This document shows positions 6,852 through 16,630 of a stretch of DNA of 24,340 nt, in pieces. The notes under the pieces are model-generated. The model had not been told where the DNA came from. It searched no databases and worked only from the letters and a program-made list of their open reading frames with translations. Position numbers and translations under genes: made by a program. This stretch comes from Thermoleophilaceae bacterium (lineage in GTDB: Bacteria > Actinomycetota > Thermoleophilia > Solirubrobacterales > Thermoleophilaceae), in the NCBI GenBank assembly GCA_013695855.1, contig JACCZR010000046.1, forward strand, positions 1 through 24,340, in the 5' to 3' direction. How positions within the stretch are numbered: the stretch's first letter is position 1; every line of letters begins with the position of its first letter.

Positions 6852-6857
6852 TATACT
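6852..6857 (+). promoter_or_regulatory. Putative -10 box for the CMD/HxlR pair
   Basis: TATACT lies 36 bases before the ATG at 6894, the best -10 match in the 195-base gap after the small TM gene. The -35 position holds only a weak GAAGAC. The rest of the gap shows no gene. Confidence 0.4.
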
Positions 6858-6893
6858 TACCTCCCATAAGCCACCGGCAGGAAGAGAAGCGCG

Positions 6894-7457
6894 ATGAAGA
6901 CCAAGGAGAGCAGGTTTCAGGTTCACGATGAGCTGACCGCGCCGGAGCGCAGCCTCCCGATCCTCAAGGGGGCACTCGCCGGCGGGGGCCAGGTCTCGAA
7001 CTTCCTCGGAGTGCTCGCCGGCTCGCCGGCCACCCTGCGGGCCTACGCCCGCTTTCGCTCCGAGCTTCGCCACGGAAGCCTGTCCCTGGCAACCCAACAG
7101 CGGATCGCGCTCGCCGTGGCCGAGCACCAGGGCGGCGACTATGCGCTCTCGACGCTCCAACGCAGCGCGCGGGACGCCGGCCTCGGGCTCGACGAGATCG
7201 CCTTGGCGCGCGAGTTCGACTCGCGCGACGAGACCGAGCACGCGCTGCTTCGCTTCGTGCGCGGGCTGCTGGACACCGACAACGCTCCGGCCCTGCACCT
7301 CCACGAAGAGGCGCGGGAGGCCGGCTGGAGCGACGAGCAGATCCTCGAGGCCGTGGCCCACGCCGCGCTGGCGCAGTTCAGCAACCTGCTGGCTCGGTCC
7401 GGCAACGTGCCGAAGGACGGCTCAGGGGAAGAGGGCCGCCTCCTGCGGGCCGCATAG
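6894..7457 (+). CDS. Carboxymuconolactone decarboxylase/AhpD-fold protein lacking the redox cysteines
   Basis: 187 aa, all alpha. The CMD core spans about residues 37-165 (VLAGSPATLRAYARF, QQRIALAVAEHQGGDYALS, LLRFVRGLL, GWSDEQILEAVAHAALAQF). In redox-active members the segment after the AE is CxxC followed by a His. Here it reads GG81-D-Y-A84 with Leu88, so both cysteines and the His are gone, and the whole protein has no Cys. It is therefore unlikely to be an alkylhydroperoxidase by the classic mechanism. It may act on another substrate or be structural. The SD is GGAAGAG. A HxlR regulator follows 32 bases downstream and probably forms an operon or local circuit with it. Confidence 0.82.
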   Translation: MKTKESRFQVHDELTAPERSLPILKGALAGGGQVSNFLGVLAGSPATLRAYARFRSELRHGSLSLATQQRIALAVAEHQGGDYALSTLQRSARDAGLGLDEIALAREFDSRDETEHALLRFVRGLLDTDNAPALHLHEEAREAGWSDEQILEAVAHAALAQFSNLLARSGNVPKDGSGEEGRLLRAA

Positions 7458-7489
7458 AGGGGGCGGGCGCCGCGGCTAGGGTTGAGGAC

Positions 7490-7846
7490 ATGCCGGTCCC
7501 CTTGAGGGAGGAGATCAGGGCAGCTGACGGAGGCGCCGAGGGGCGCGCGGCCTGCTGCTCTCTTTACCACCGAGCCGTCGAGCTGGTGGGCAAGCGCTGG
7601 ACCGGCGCGATGCTCAGCGTCCTCCTGGACGGGCCGCTTCGCTTTTCCGAGATCAAGACGCTGGTGCCCGACCTCTCGGACCGGCTGCTCTCAGAGCGGC
7701 TGAAGGAGCTCGAGAGCGAGCAGATCGTCGAGCGCCGAGTGCACGACGAGCCGCCGGTGCGCGTGGAGTACGCGCTCACCGACAAGGGCCGGGCGCTCGA
7801 GCCCGCCGTGCGCGCCCTGCAGGACTGGGCGCAGCACTGGCTCTAG
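7490..7846 (+). CDS. HxlR-family winged-helix transcriptional regulator
   Basis: 118 aa, standard HxlR length. The domain runs from CCSLYHRAVELVGKRWTGAM through LRFSEIKTLVPDLSDRLLSERLKELES (recognition helix) to the wing (VRVEYALTDKGRAL). Cys22 and Cys23 sit just before the first helix, the position of the redox-sensing Cys in HxlR proteins such as HypR and YodB. It could therefore be a thiol or electrophile sensor controlling the upstream CMD gene; that is inference. The start is ATG 7490. TAGGGT (7477-7482) lies 7 bases before it, so it may also be transcribed on its own as a leaderless message. Confidence 0.92.
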   Translation: MPVPLREEIRAADGGAEGRAACCSLYHRAVELVGKRWTGAMLSVLLDGPLRFSEIKTLVPDLSDRLLSERLKELESEQIVERRVHDEPPVRVEYALTDKGRALEPAVRALQDWAQHWL

Positions 7847-7920
7847 GCGGGGCCTAGCCGGACTCGGAGGGGCGCCGGTCCTGGAGTAGCCTGCGGCACC
7901 CCGACCGGCAAGGAGCCGAG

Positions 7921-9270
7921 ATGGACCAGCCGACCACAGCCGAGGACGTCAAGGCTCTCGTACAGGAGCGGAAGATCCGCTTCATACGGCTCTGGTTCAC
8001 GGACATCCTCGGTCAGCTGAAGAGCTTCTCGGTGAACTCGGAGGAGCTCGACGACGCCTTCGAGGGCGGCATGGGCTTCGACGGCTCGTCGATCACCGGC
8101 TTCAACGCCATCGAGGAGTCCGACATGATCGCCATGCCCGACGTCTCGACCTTCAACGTCCTGCCCTGGCGCCCCGAGGAGCAGGGGGTGGCGCGCATGT
8201 TCTGCGACGTCCTGACGCCGAACCGCGAGCCCTACGAGGGCGACCCGCGCCACGTGCTGCGCCGGGCGCTGGAGCGCGCCGAGACCATGGGCTTCGACCG
8301 CTTCTACGTCGGCCCCGAGCTCGAGTACTTCTACTTCCGCGACTCGAAGACCGCGCCCGGCCAGTCGCCCGAGACCCTCGACGAGGGCGGCTACTTCGAC
8401 CTCACGACGCTCGACGCCGGGTCGGATGTCCGACGCGACACCGTGCTCGCCCTCGAGCAGCTCGGCATCCACGTGGAGTACACCCACCACGAGGTCGGGC
8501 CCAGCCAGCACGAGATCGACATGCGCTACGCCGACGCGCTGAAGATGGCCGACGACTGCATGACCTATCGGATCACAGTCAAGGAGTACGCCATGAAGTA
8601 CGGGTGGCACGCGACCTTCATGCCCAAGCCGTTGTTCGGCGAGAACGGCTCGGGGATGCACACCCATCAGTCCCTGTTCAAGGAGGGCCGAAACGCCTTC
8701 TACGACCCCGACGACCAGTACTTCCTCTCCGACGTCGGCAAGGCCTACATCGCCGGCCAGCTCAAGCACGCGCGCGAGATCTCCTCGGTGTTCGCCCAGT
8801 GGGTGAACTCCTACAAGCGCCTGGTGCCCGGTTACGAGGCCCCGGTCTACTGCGCCTGGTCGCGGCGCAACCGCTCGGCGCTCGTGCGCGTTCCGCTCTA
8901 CCACCCCGGCAAGGAGCAGGCCACGCGCATGGAGCTGCGCTGCCCCGACCCCAGCTGCAACCCCTACCTGACCTTCGCCGCGCTGCTGCAGGCCGGCCTC
9001 GAGGGCATCGAGAAGGGCTACGAGCTGCCCGAGCCGATGGAGAAGAACCTCTACCACCTCTCGCCCGAGGACCGCAAGCGCCTGGGGATCGAGCAGCTGC
9101 CCGAGACACTGGGGGAGGCGATCGAGCTCACAGCCGAGTCGGAGCTGATGCTCCGAACCTTCGGCGAGCACATCTTCAATCGCTACGTGGAGATCAAGCG
9201 CCAGGAGTGGGACGACTACCGGGTGCAGGTGACCCAGTGGGAGCTCGACCGCTACTTGTCGATTCTTTGA
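7921..9270 (+). CDS. glnA: Type I glutamine synthetase
   Basis: 449 aa, the size of GSI-alpha enzymes. It makes glutamine from glutamate, ammonia and ATP as a dodecamer in the cytosol. Visible landmarks are the FDGSSI flap (53-58), metal-binding VGPELEYF (130-137), HEVGPSQHEID (190-200), the ATP/substrate loop NGSGMHTHQS (242-251), RNRSALVR (316-323) and NPYLTFAALLQAG (347-359). KNLYHLS (375-381) places a Tyr (378) where adenylylated GSI-beta enzymes have NLYDLP, but Asp-Leu-Pro is not kept, so adenylylation is doubtful. The SD is AAGGAG 7 bases before the ATG; a TAGCCT box lies at about 7887. Its 3' end overlaps the convergent marR gene by 77 bases. Confidence 0.97.
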   Translation: MDQPTTAEDVKALVQERKIRFIRLWFTDILGQLKSFSVNSEELDDAFEGGMGFDGSSITGFNAIEESDMIAMPDVSTFNVLPWRPEEQGVARMFCDVLTPNREPYEGDPRHVLRRALERAETMGFDRFYVGPELEYFYFRDSKTAPGQSPETLDEGGYFDLTTLDAGSDVRRDTVLALEQLGIHVEYTHHEVGPSQHEIDMRYADALKMADDCMTYRITVKEYAMKYGWHATFMPKPLFGENGSGMHTHQSLFKEGRNAFYDPDDQYFLSDVGKAYIAGQLKHAREISSVFAQWVNSYKRLVPGYEAPVYCAWSRRNRSALVRVPLYHPGKEQATRMELRCPDPSCNPYLTFAALLQAGLEGIEKGYELPEPMEKNLYHLSPEDRKRLGIEQLPETLGEAIELTAESELMLRTFGEHIFNRYVEIKRQEWDDYRVQVTQWELDRYLSIL

Positions 9271-9700
9271 CCTCGTCCGCGGTGGCGACCGCGGCGGCTG
9301 AGGCCCTCTCGAGGAACGCCAGGCACGCTGCGCACTCCTCCTCCGACAAGCCTGCGGCCGCTTCCTTCAGTCGTTTTCCGTAGGCCTCGTAGAGCTGGGG
9401 GACCTCGCCCGACTTCCGGGCGCGGCGGATCACCACCGAGCGGCGGTCGGTCTCGTGAGGGACGCGCTCGACCCAGCCGTGGCGCTCGAGGCGGTCGATC
9501 AGGGCGGTGACTGCGCCCGAAGTGAGCGCGAGGCGGTCGCCCAGCTGACCTGGCGTCAGCTCGTCGACCGCGTGCAGGTGGTCCATCGCCTTGAACTCGA
9601 TCGCGCCCGCGTTGAGCCGCCGGGCCACGACCGCGTCGAGACGGTCGTTCTCTAACCCGAAGCGCCGCAGCGCCGTGAGAAGTTCCGCCGGGTCGGCCAA
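9194..9700 (-). CDS. MarR-family transcriptional regulator
   Basis: 168 aa from TTG at 9700. The winged helix-turn-helix lies at about residues 35-95: ELTPGQLGDRLALTSGAVTA gives the HTH and DRRSVVI the wing, with helices LTALRRFGLENDRLDAVVARRL and a C-terminal dimerisation helix. MarR proteins are usually ligand-releasable repressors of divergent genes. Here the divergent gene is an MMPL exporter, so local control of efflux is likely. I chose the TTG because a TTGCTG-17-TAAGAT promoter ends 11 bases before it; longer in-frame versions would run through that promoter and across the start of the exporter gene. The last 25 residues (GRAPTGSPAPGSRP) are low-complexity and overlap the glnA 3' end. 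Confidence 0.85.
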   Translation of the reverse strand: MADPAELLTALRRFGLENDRLDAVVARRLNAGAIEFKAMDHLHAVDELTPGQLGDRLALTSGAVTALIDRLERHGWVERVPHETDRRSVVIRRARKSGEVPQLYEAYGKRLKEAAAGLSEEECAACLAFLERASAAAVATADEVKESTSSGRAPTGSPAPGSRPTPGA

Positions 9701-9711
9701 GGGATCACAGC

Positions 9712-9758
9712 ATCTTAGCCACAAAGACTCTTGACAGCAAAGCGATACCTGATAGAGG
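9712..9758. promoter_or_regulatory. Overlapping divergent promoters between marR and the MMPL gene
   Basis: On plus, TTGACA (9731-9736) is followed 16 bases later by TAGAGG (9753-9758). On minus, TTGCTG (9740-9735) is followed 17 bases later by TAAGAT (9717-9712). The two -35 boxes overlap in TTGACAGCAA, which is itself a TTG-N4-CAA inverted repeat. A MarR dimer bound there would block both promoters. Confidence 0.6.
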
Positions 9759-9827
9759 TACCGCCCTCTGAGCTCTGGCCGATCCTCCATCTTTGCTTTC
9801 GCCGGCACTCGTCGCGCCAAGTGGATC

Positions 9828-12107
9828 GTGTTCGCGGTCTGGGTCGTGGGCATCTTCATCGCGGTCGGTCCCGCGCAGCTGGCGACCAAGTTCTCAGACG
9901 CCGAGAACAACGAGTCGACGTCCTTCTTGCCCGGTGACGCCGAATCGACCAAGGTCCTGCAGGCGGCCGAGGACCTGCAGGGTGGCGAGCTGGCGCCGGC
10001 GGCGATCGTCTACCGGCGCGAGTCTGGCCTGACCGCGGCCGACCGTCAGAAGATCTCCGAAGACGCCAAGAGGCTGACCGAGAAGCGCTTCAAGGCGGTC
10101 GTCACCGACGGGTCGACCGCCGCGGCGGGCGGTCAGAGCGGGGGCTCGGAGCCAAGCCAGGGCGGAGGAGGTGCCTCCGGGGCGCCCAAGGGCGGAGGCG
10201 CGGGCGCGGGTCAGGCTGACCCGCCCGCGGGGGGACAAGGCCAGCCGGAGGGCTGCGCGGGGCCGACCAGCGCGATTCCCGGCCAGCCGAGCGGCTACAC
10301 GCCGTTCGTCGGGCCGATCTGCTCGCCCGACGGCAAGGCCGCGATCGTCACCGCCTACCTGAAGGGCGACGGCGAGGGCGACTCGCTGCTCGACCCGGTC
10401 CAGTTCTGGCGCGACACGGTGTCAGACCCCGGCGGCGGCCTCCAGGTCAAGGTGACCGGCGGCGCGGGCTACGCGGCCGACGCGATCAAGGTCTTCGAAT
10501 CGATCAACGGCACGTTGCTGCTGGCCGCGGTCATCCTCGTGATCGTGCTGTTGATCCTCATCTACCGCTCGCCGATCTTCCTCTTCATTCCCTTGCTTGC
10601 GGTCATCTTCGCCGAGATGCTCACCCGTGCGTTGGGCTACGGGCTGTCCGAGCTCGGCGTCACGATCAACGGCCAGTCGAGCTCGATCATGTCCATCCTC
10701 GTGCTCGGCGCGGGGACCGACTACGCGCTGCTGGTGGTCGCTCGCTACAGAGAGGAGCTCCACCACACCGAGGACAAGCACGAGGCCATTCGGGCGGCCA
10801 TGCGGTCGGCCGGCCCGGCGGTCTTCGCCTCGGCGGCCACGGTCATCGCGGCCCTTCTGTGCCTCACTCTCGCCAAGGTGGATGGAACGGCCGGGCTGGG
10901 ACCGATCGGGGCCATGGGCGTGGCATGTGCGGCGATCTCCATGTTGACTCTGCTGCCCGCGCTGCTCACCATCTTCGGGCGCGGGGCGTTCTGGCCGTTC
11001 ATCCCGCGCCATGGCACCCCGGGAGCCGGGGACGCGCAGGGATTCTGGAGCCGGGTCGGCCAGCGCGTGGCCCGTGGGCCCAAGCGCGTCATGGCGGGCT
11101 CGCTACTCGTGCTGGGGCTCATGACAGCGGGCCTTGCCTTCTTCTCCACCGATCTGACCACCAACGACAGCTACCGCACAAAGGTCGAGTCGGTCGAGGG
11201 CCAGGAGATCCTGAGCAAGAGCTTTCCGGCCGGGTCGAGCGTGCGCACGGACGTGATCGTCCCCGATCAGGGACAGGTGGCGAAGGTCAGCCAGGCCGTC
11301 GAGGGAGTGGACGGCGTGGAGGCGGTCTCGCCTCCGGTGGCCCAGGGCGAGCGCGGAGTGCTGGTCCAGGCCACCCTCGACCCCCAGCCCTACTCGACCG
11401 AGGCGTTCGACCTGATCGAGCCGATTCGGGGGGCCGCGAGCGACGCCGCCGCGGGGACGCTCGTGGGCGGGCCGACGGCGGTGGAGTTCGACGTCCGCGA
11501 TGCGGCGGCCTACGACTCGAAGCTGATCCCGCCGATCGTGCTCGTGGTCGTGATCCTGATCCTGATGGTGCTCCTGCGCGCCGTGATCGCGCCGCTGTTG
11601 CTGATCGGCACGGTCATCCTCAGCTTCCTGGCCTCCCTGGGGGTCGGATACCTGGTCTTCGATGTGTTCTTCGACTTCCCGGGCTCTGATCCGTCGCTGC
11701 CCCTGTTCGCCTTTGTCTTCCTGGTCGCGCTCGGGGTCGACTACAACATCTTCCTCGTCGCCCGCGCGCGGGAGGAGACGCTCCAGCACGGGACCAGAGA
11801 GGGGATGCTGCGCGCGCTCGCGGTCACCGGTGGCGTGATAACGAGCGCGGGCATCGTGCTGGCGGGCACCTTCTCCGTGCTCGCCGTGCTGCCCCTCGTC
11901 TTCCTCACCGAGATCGGCTTCGTGGTGGCGTTCGGCGTGCTGTTGGACACCTTCCTGGTGAGAAGCGTGCTCGTGCCGGCGCTGTTCATCCTGCTCGGCC
12001 CGAAGGTGTGGTGGCCCTCGAGCCTCGCGCACGAGGACGGCTCGGCGGGAGGCCAGAACACGGGCTCCAGGGCCGCCGTAGGGCCCGAGCGCCCCGCCGA
12101 AGCCTGA
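9828..12107 (+). CDS. MMPL-family (RND superfamily) exporter
   Basis: About 760 aa with two homologous halves. One TM helix is at the N-terminus (VWVVGIFIAVGP), followed by a large external domain with a Gly/Ser/Pro-rich stretch around residues 103-150. Helices 2-6 lie at about 225-390, then a second external domain and helices in the C-terminal half. The MMPL signatures GTDYALLVVARYREE (about 296) and GVDYNIFLVARAREE (about 636) are present in helices 4 and 10; the Asp-Tyr pairs are the proton relay. It probably exports lipids or drugs. Coding-like sequence (FAFAGTRRAKWIV) continues upstream to an ATC at 9789, so the true start may be there; 9828 is the first standard start. Confidence 0.92.
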   Translation: MFAVWVVGIFIAVGPAQLATKFSDAENNESTSFLPGDAESTKVLQAAEDLQGGELAPAAIVYRRESGLTAADRQKISEDAKRLTEKRFKAVVTDGSTAAAGGQSGGSEPSQGGGGASGAPKGGGAGAGQADPPAGGQGQPEGCAGPTSAIPGQPSGYTPFVGPICSPDGKAAIVTAYLKGDGEGDSLLDPVQFWRDTVSDPGGGLQVKVTGGAGYAADAIKVFESINGTLLLAAVILVIVLLILIYRSPIFLFIPLLAVIFAEMLTRALGYGLSELGVTINGQSSSIMSILVLGAGTDYALLVVARYREELHHTEDKHEAIRAAMRSAGPAVFASAATVIAALLCLTLAKVDGTAGLGPIGAMGVACAAISMLTLLPALLTIFGRGAFWPFIPRHGTPGAGDAQGFWSRVGQRVARGPKRVMAGSLLVLGLMTAGLAFFSTDLTTNDSYRTKVESVEGQEILSKSFPAGSSVRTDVIVPDQGQVAKVSQAVEGVDGVEAVSPPVAQGERGVLVQATLDPQPYSTEAFDLIEPIRGAASDAAAGTLVGGPTAVEFDVRDAAAYDSKLIPPIVLVVVILILMVLLRAVIAPLLLIGTVILSFLASLGVGYLVFDVFFDFPGSDPSLPLFAFVFLVALGVDYNIFLVARAREETLQHGTREGMLRALAVTGGVITSAGIVLAGTFSVLAVLPLVFLTEIGFVVAFGVLLDTFLVRSVLVPALFILLGPKVWWPSSLAHEDGSAGGQNTGSRAAVGPERPAEA

Positions 12108-12145
12108 GCCAAGGCCTTTGTGGCCCCGCGCTAGAGTGCCGCCGG

Positions 12146-12448
12146 GTGAAACCGCGTCGACTCATACCCGCCCTCGCCGCCGCGTTCCTCGTCGCCCTGC
12201 CGCTGACGGGCTGCGGGACCACGACGCTGAGCACGGAACAGGTAGAGGTAGAGATCGAGAAGGGGCTCAAGCAGCAGCAGAGCCTCCGGTCGGTCGATGT
12301 GAAGTGTCCTCAGGAGGTCGAGCTCAAGGCCATGTCCAGCTTCGACTGCCCGGCCACCGTCGACAAGGAGAAGAGAACGGTCAAGGTGACCCAGCAGGAC
12401 GACCAGGGCAACATTCGCTGGCAGCTCGAGCAACAGAACCGGCGCTGA
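12146..12448 (+). CDS. DUF4333 lipoprotein
   Basis: 100 aa from GTG 12146. The signal peptide has a basic start (KPRR), a hydrophobic core (LIPALAAAFLVALPL) and lipobox LTGC with lipidation at Cys23. The mature part carries a DUF4333-like domain (TEQVEVEIEKGLKQQ, VDVKCPQEVELKAMSSFDCPATVD, VKVTQQDDQGNIRW) with two Cys that may form a disulfide. Such proteins are surface-anchored in Actinobacteria, function unknown. It starts 39 bases after the exporter and could be co-transcribed. TAGAGT (12132-12137) lies 8 bases before the GTG, so an independent leaderless promoter is also possible. It converges with the DUF255 gene, 18 bases away. Confidence 0.85.
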   Translation: MKPRRLIPALAAAFLVALPLTGCGTTTLSTEQVEVEIEKGLKQQQSLRSVDVKCPQEVELKAMSSFDCPATVDKEKRTVKVTQQDDQGNIRWQLEQQNRR

Positions 12449-12466
12449 GCCGGCCCGCCGCGGTCC

Positions 12467-14407
<1,941 letters not shown>

Positions 14408-14416
14408 GTGTCCAAG

Positions 14417-15856
14417 CTACCCGCGCCGCAGCTCGCCACGCTTGATCTTGCCGCTGGCTGTCTTGGGCAGGGAGTCGGAGAACTCCAGCACTCGGGGGTA
14501 CTTGTAGGGCGCGGTCTGCTCCTTGACGTGCTCCTGGAGCTCTCGGGCGAGGGCGTCCCCGGCCCGCGAGCCGTCACGAAGCACCACGACCGCCCGCACG
14601 ACCTGCCCGCGGACCTCGTCCGGCGCGGCCACCGCCGCGGCCTCGGCCACCGCGGGGTGGGACACGAGCGCCGACTCGACCTCGAAGGGGCCGATCCGGT
14701 AGCCGGCGGAGATGATCACGTCGTCGGTGCGCCCCTCGAACCACAGGTAGCCGTCCTCGTCTTCGGACACCCGGTCCCCAGTGCGCCAGGGGCGGTCGCG
14801 GGGGCCGTCGGCGAAGAAGGTGGGCACCGTCTCAGGGTCTGCGCACAACTCGCCGTCCTCGATCCAGAGCCTGAAGCCCGGCAGGGCGCGACCCATCGAG
14901 CCCGGACGCACCGGCGGGCCGATCGGCATGCCCGTGAGGGCGCCGGTCTCGGTCTGGCCGTACCCGTCGTGAACCGCGACCCCGGCGTTCTGTTGCCACT
15001 CGCCCACGATCTCGGGGTTCAGCGGCTCACCGGCCGCCACGGCGTGGCGCAGCCCCAGCTCGCGCAGCTGGGCTCGCTTGGCGATCGCCCGGTACTCGGT
15101 GGGGGCCATGCAGAGCACGTCCACGCCCTCGCGCTCGATCACGTCCAGGCGCTCGGCCGCCTCGAAGCGCGCGTCGTGCAGCAGCGCCGCGGCCCCGCGG
15201 ATCCAAGGGGCGACGAACGAGTTGCGGGCGGACTTCGACCAGCCGGAAGCCGCCGTGCACCAGCACAGGTCGCCCTCCCGGGCACCGAACCAGTGCTCGG
15301 CCTGCACCGCCTGCCCCGCCAGGTAGCGCTGTGCGTGGCGGATCGGCTTGGGCTCGCCGGCGGTGCCCGAGGTGAACACCACCAGCGCCGGGTCCTCGGG
15401 CCCGAGGACGGCGGCGGGCGCGGGCGCGGCCTCGAACAGCCGCTCGTCGGGCACCTTCAGCACCTCGCCCGTGAAGCCGGCGTCAGCGATGGTCTCGGCG
15501 TTTCGCTCGTCGGCGACCACCGCCGCCGGCTCGATCGCGTCCATGCGCGCCCCGAGGTCCGAAGCCCTGAGCTGCTCGGTGCAGGGGAGCGCCACGGCGC
15601 CAAGGCGAAAGCACGCGACCATCGCCAGGACCCACTCCGGACGGTTGCCGACCGCCGTGATCACGGTGTCCCCCCGCCTCACCCCCCGGCCTAGCAGGCT
15701 TCCTGCAAGGCGGGCTGATTTGCCGGCGATCTCGCCGAATGTGAGCTCGGCGCGGCTGCCGTCTTGGGCCAACGAGACCAGCGCAAGCCGCTCAGGAATG
15801 GCGGAATCGACCACATCGCGCGCGAAGTTCACGCCCCTGATCCTGTCATGCAACAT
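14417..15856 (-). CDS. AMP-dependent acyl-CoA synthetase (medium-chain/AcsM-like)
   Basis: 479 aa, somewhat shorter than the usual 530-560. It activates a carboxylic acid to an acyl-AMP and then acyl-CoA. Motifs in order are the P-loop FTSGTAGEPKP (161-171), GYGQTETG, the TGD motif (WRTGDRV), hinge region GYRIGPFEVE and the C-terminal catalytic lysine Lys470 in PKTASGKIKR. GYGQTETG and the PFEVE form resemble medium-chain acyl-CoA ligases. The ATG at 15856 has no SD; GTG nine codons in is an alternative. It is divergent from the riboswitch-controlled NlpC gene and is followed by the DUF255 gene in the same direction. Confidence 0.93.
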   Translation of the reverse strand: MLHDRIRGVNFARDVVDSAIPERLALVSLAQDGSRAELTFGEIAGKSARLAGSLLGRGVRRGDTVITAVGNRPEWVLAMVACFRLGAVALPCTEQLRASDLGARMDAIEPAAVVADERNAETIADAGFTGEVLKVPDERLFEAAPAPAAVLGPEDPALVVFTSGTAGEPKPIRHAQRYLAGQAVQAEHWFGAREGDLCWCTAASGWSKSARNSFVAPWIRGAAALLHDARFEAAERLDVIEREGVDVLCMAPTEYRAIAKRAQLRELGLRHAVAAGEPLNPEIVGEWQQNAGVAVHDGYGQTETGALTGMPIGPPVRPGSMGRALPGFRLWIEDGELCADPETVPTFFADGPRDRPWRTGDRVSEDEDGYLWFEGRTDDVIISAGYRIGPFEVESALVSHPAVAEAAAVAAPDEVRGQVVRAVVVLRDGSRAGDALARELQEHVKEQTAPYKYPRVLEFSDSLPKTASGKIKRGELRRG

Positions 15857-15929
15857 TTGTGGCGAAGGGATCGGCTGCAGGGTGATTTGCGGGGGAGACC
15901 CCGACAGACGCCGACTGAGGTGCTAGCTT

Positions 15930-16060
15930 GCCCGCTACGCCGAATCGCACTTGGTGCGAACGGGGGACCCATGGTGGCCTGAGTGCCGCTGGGGCGAACT
16001 CTCTTCGGAGAGCGCGCAAGCTCTTTCAGCGCGAGCCCGACAGCTAACCCCGTAGGCGGA
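15930..16060 (+). ncRNA. c-di-AMP (ydaO/yuaA) riboswitch upstream of an NlpC/P60 gene
   Basis: A clear ydaO-class aptamer. Hairpin TCGCAC-TTG-GTGCGA (15945-15959) is followed by CGGGGGACCCATGG, then GGGGCGAACTC with hairpin CTCTC-TTCG-GAGAG, then GCGCAAGCTCTTTCAGCGC, GAGCCCGACAGCTAACCCCG and TAGGCGG. P1 can form from CCGCT (15932-15936) and GGCGG (16055-16059). TAGCTT (15924-15929) is the likely -10 box. The family usually represses wall-hydrolase genes when c-di-AMP is high. CTCTTTC (16021-16027) in the aptamer can pair with GAAAGAG (16062-16068) touching the start codon, and the possible SD GGCGGA is itself part of P1. Confidence 0.93.
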
Positions 16061-16069
16061 CGAAAGAGT

Positions 16070-16630
16070 ATGAAGCAACTGGCCCTGAAAAACTCCCTGT
16101 GCGCCGTGTGCGCGCTCGCCCTGCTCGCCGCCCTACTGGTGGTCGGTACGGGCACCGCAAGTGCGTCCCCCACCGGCGGCGCGGCTTTCGTGCCGCCTCC
16201 GCCTCCGCCGAAGAAGGCAAAGGTCGTGGGCGGCAAGGCGATCGCACCGCGCAATGCCCCGCCCGCCGTCAAGCGCATCATTCGCGCCGGCAACCGGATC
16301 ATCGGGAAGCCCTACAAGTGGGGTGGGGGGCATGGGAGCGTCAAGAAGCTCGACCGAGGCTACGACTGCTCGGGCACGCTGTCCTACGCTCTGGCCGGCG
16401 CGCGGCTCATGCGCTCGGCCCTCACGTCGGGAAGCTTCATGAGCTGGGGCCGCAGCGGGCCCGGCAAGTGGGTGACGGTCTACGCCCACGGCGGTCACGC
16501 CTACATGGTGGTGGCGGGCCTGCGGCTTGACACCAGCATGCGCGACGATCCGTCGCGGACCGGCCCCGGCTGGTCCAAGCGCCTGCGCCGTGACGCCGCC
16601 TTCCAAGCGCGTCACCCCCGCAACCTCTAG
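16070..16630 (+). CDS. Secreted NlpC/P60-like cell-wall hydrolase
   Basis: 186 aa from ATG 16070. It has a Sec signal peptide (basic start, hydrophobic residues about 10-30, cleavage near ASA-S at 31-33), then a Pro-rich linker (FVPPPPPPKK) and a basic stretch. The NlpC/P60-type cysteine peptidase domain begins at about residue 66: GKPYKWGGGHG, then the catalytic Cys100 in YDCSG and the likely catalytic His143 in HGGHAYMVV. It probably cleaves peptidoglycan stem peptides outside the cell. Its leader is a c-di-AMP riboswitch, as is typical for actinobacterial wall hydrolases. The domain is compact and there is no LysM or SH3 domain. Confidence 0.93.
   Translation: MKQLALKNSLCAVCALALLAALLVVGTGTASASPTGGAAFVPPPPPPKKAKVVGGKAIAPRNAPPAVKRIIRAGNRIIGKPYKWGGGHGSVKKLDRGYDCSGTLSYALAGARLMRSALTSGSFMSWGRSGPGKWVTVYAHGGHAYMVVAGLRLDTSMRDDPSRTGPGWSKRLRRDAAFQARHPRNL

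Noticed and set aside
7843..9171. 442-codon minus-strand open frame over glnA
   Set aside because: Antisense shadow of a certain glutamine synthetase gene, rich in Val/Leu/His/Gly and without motif.
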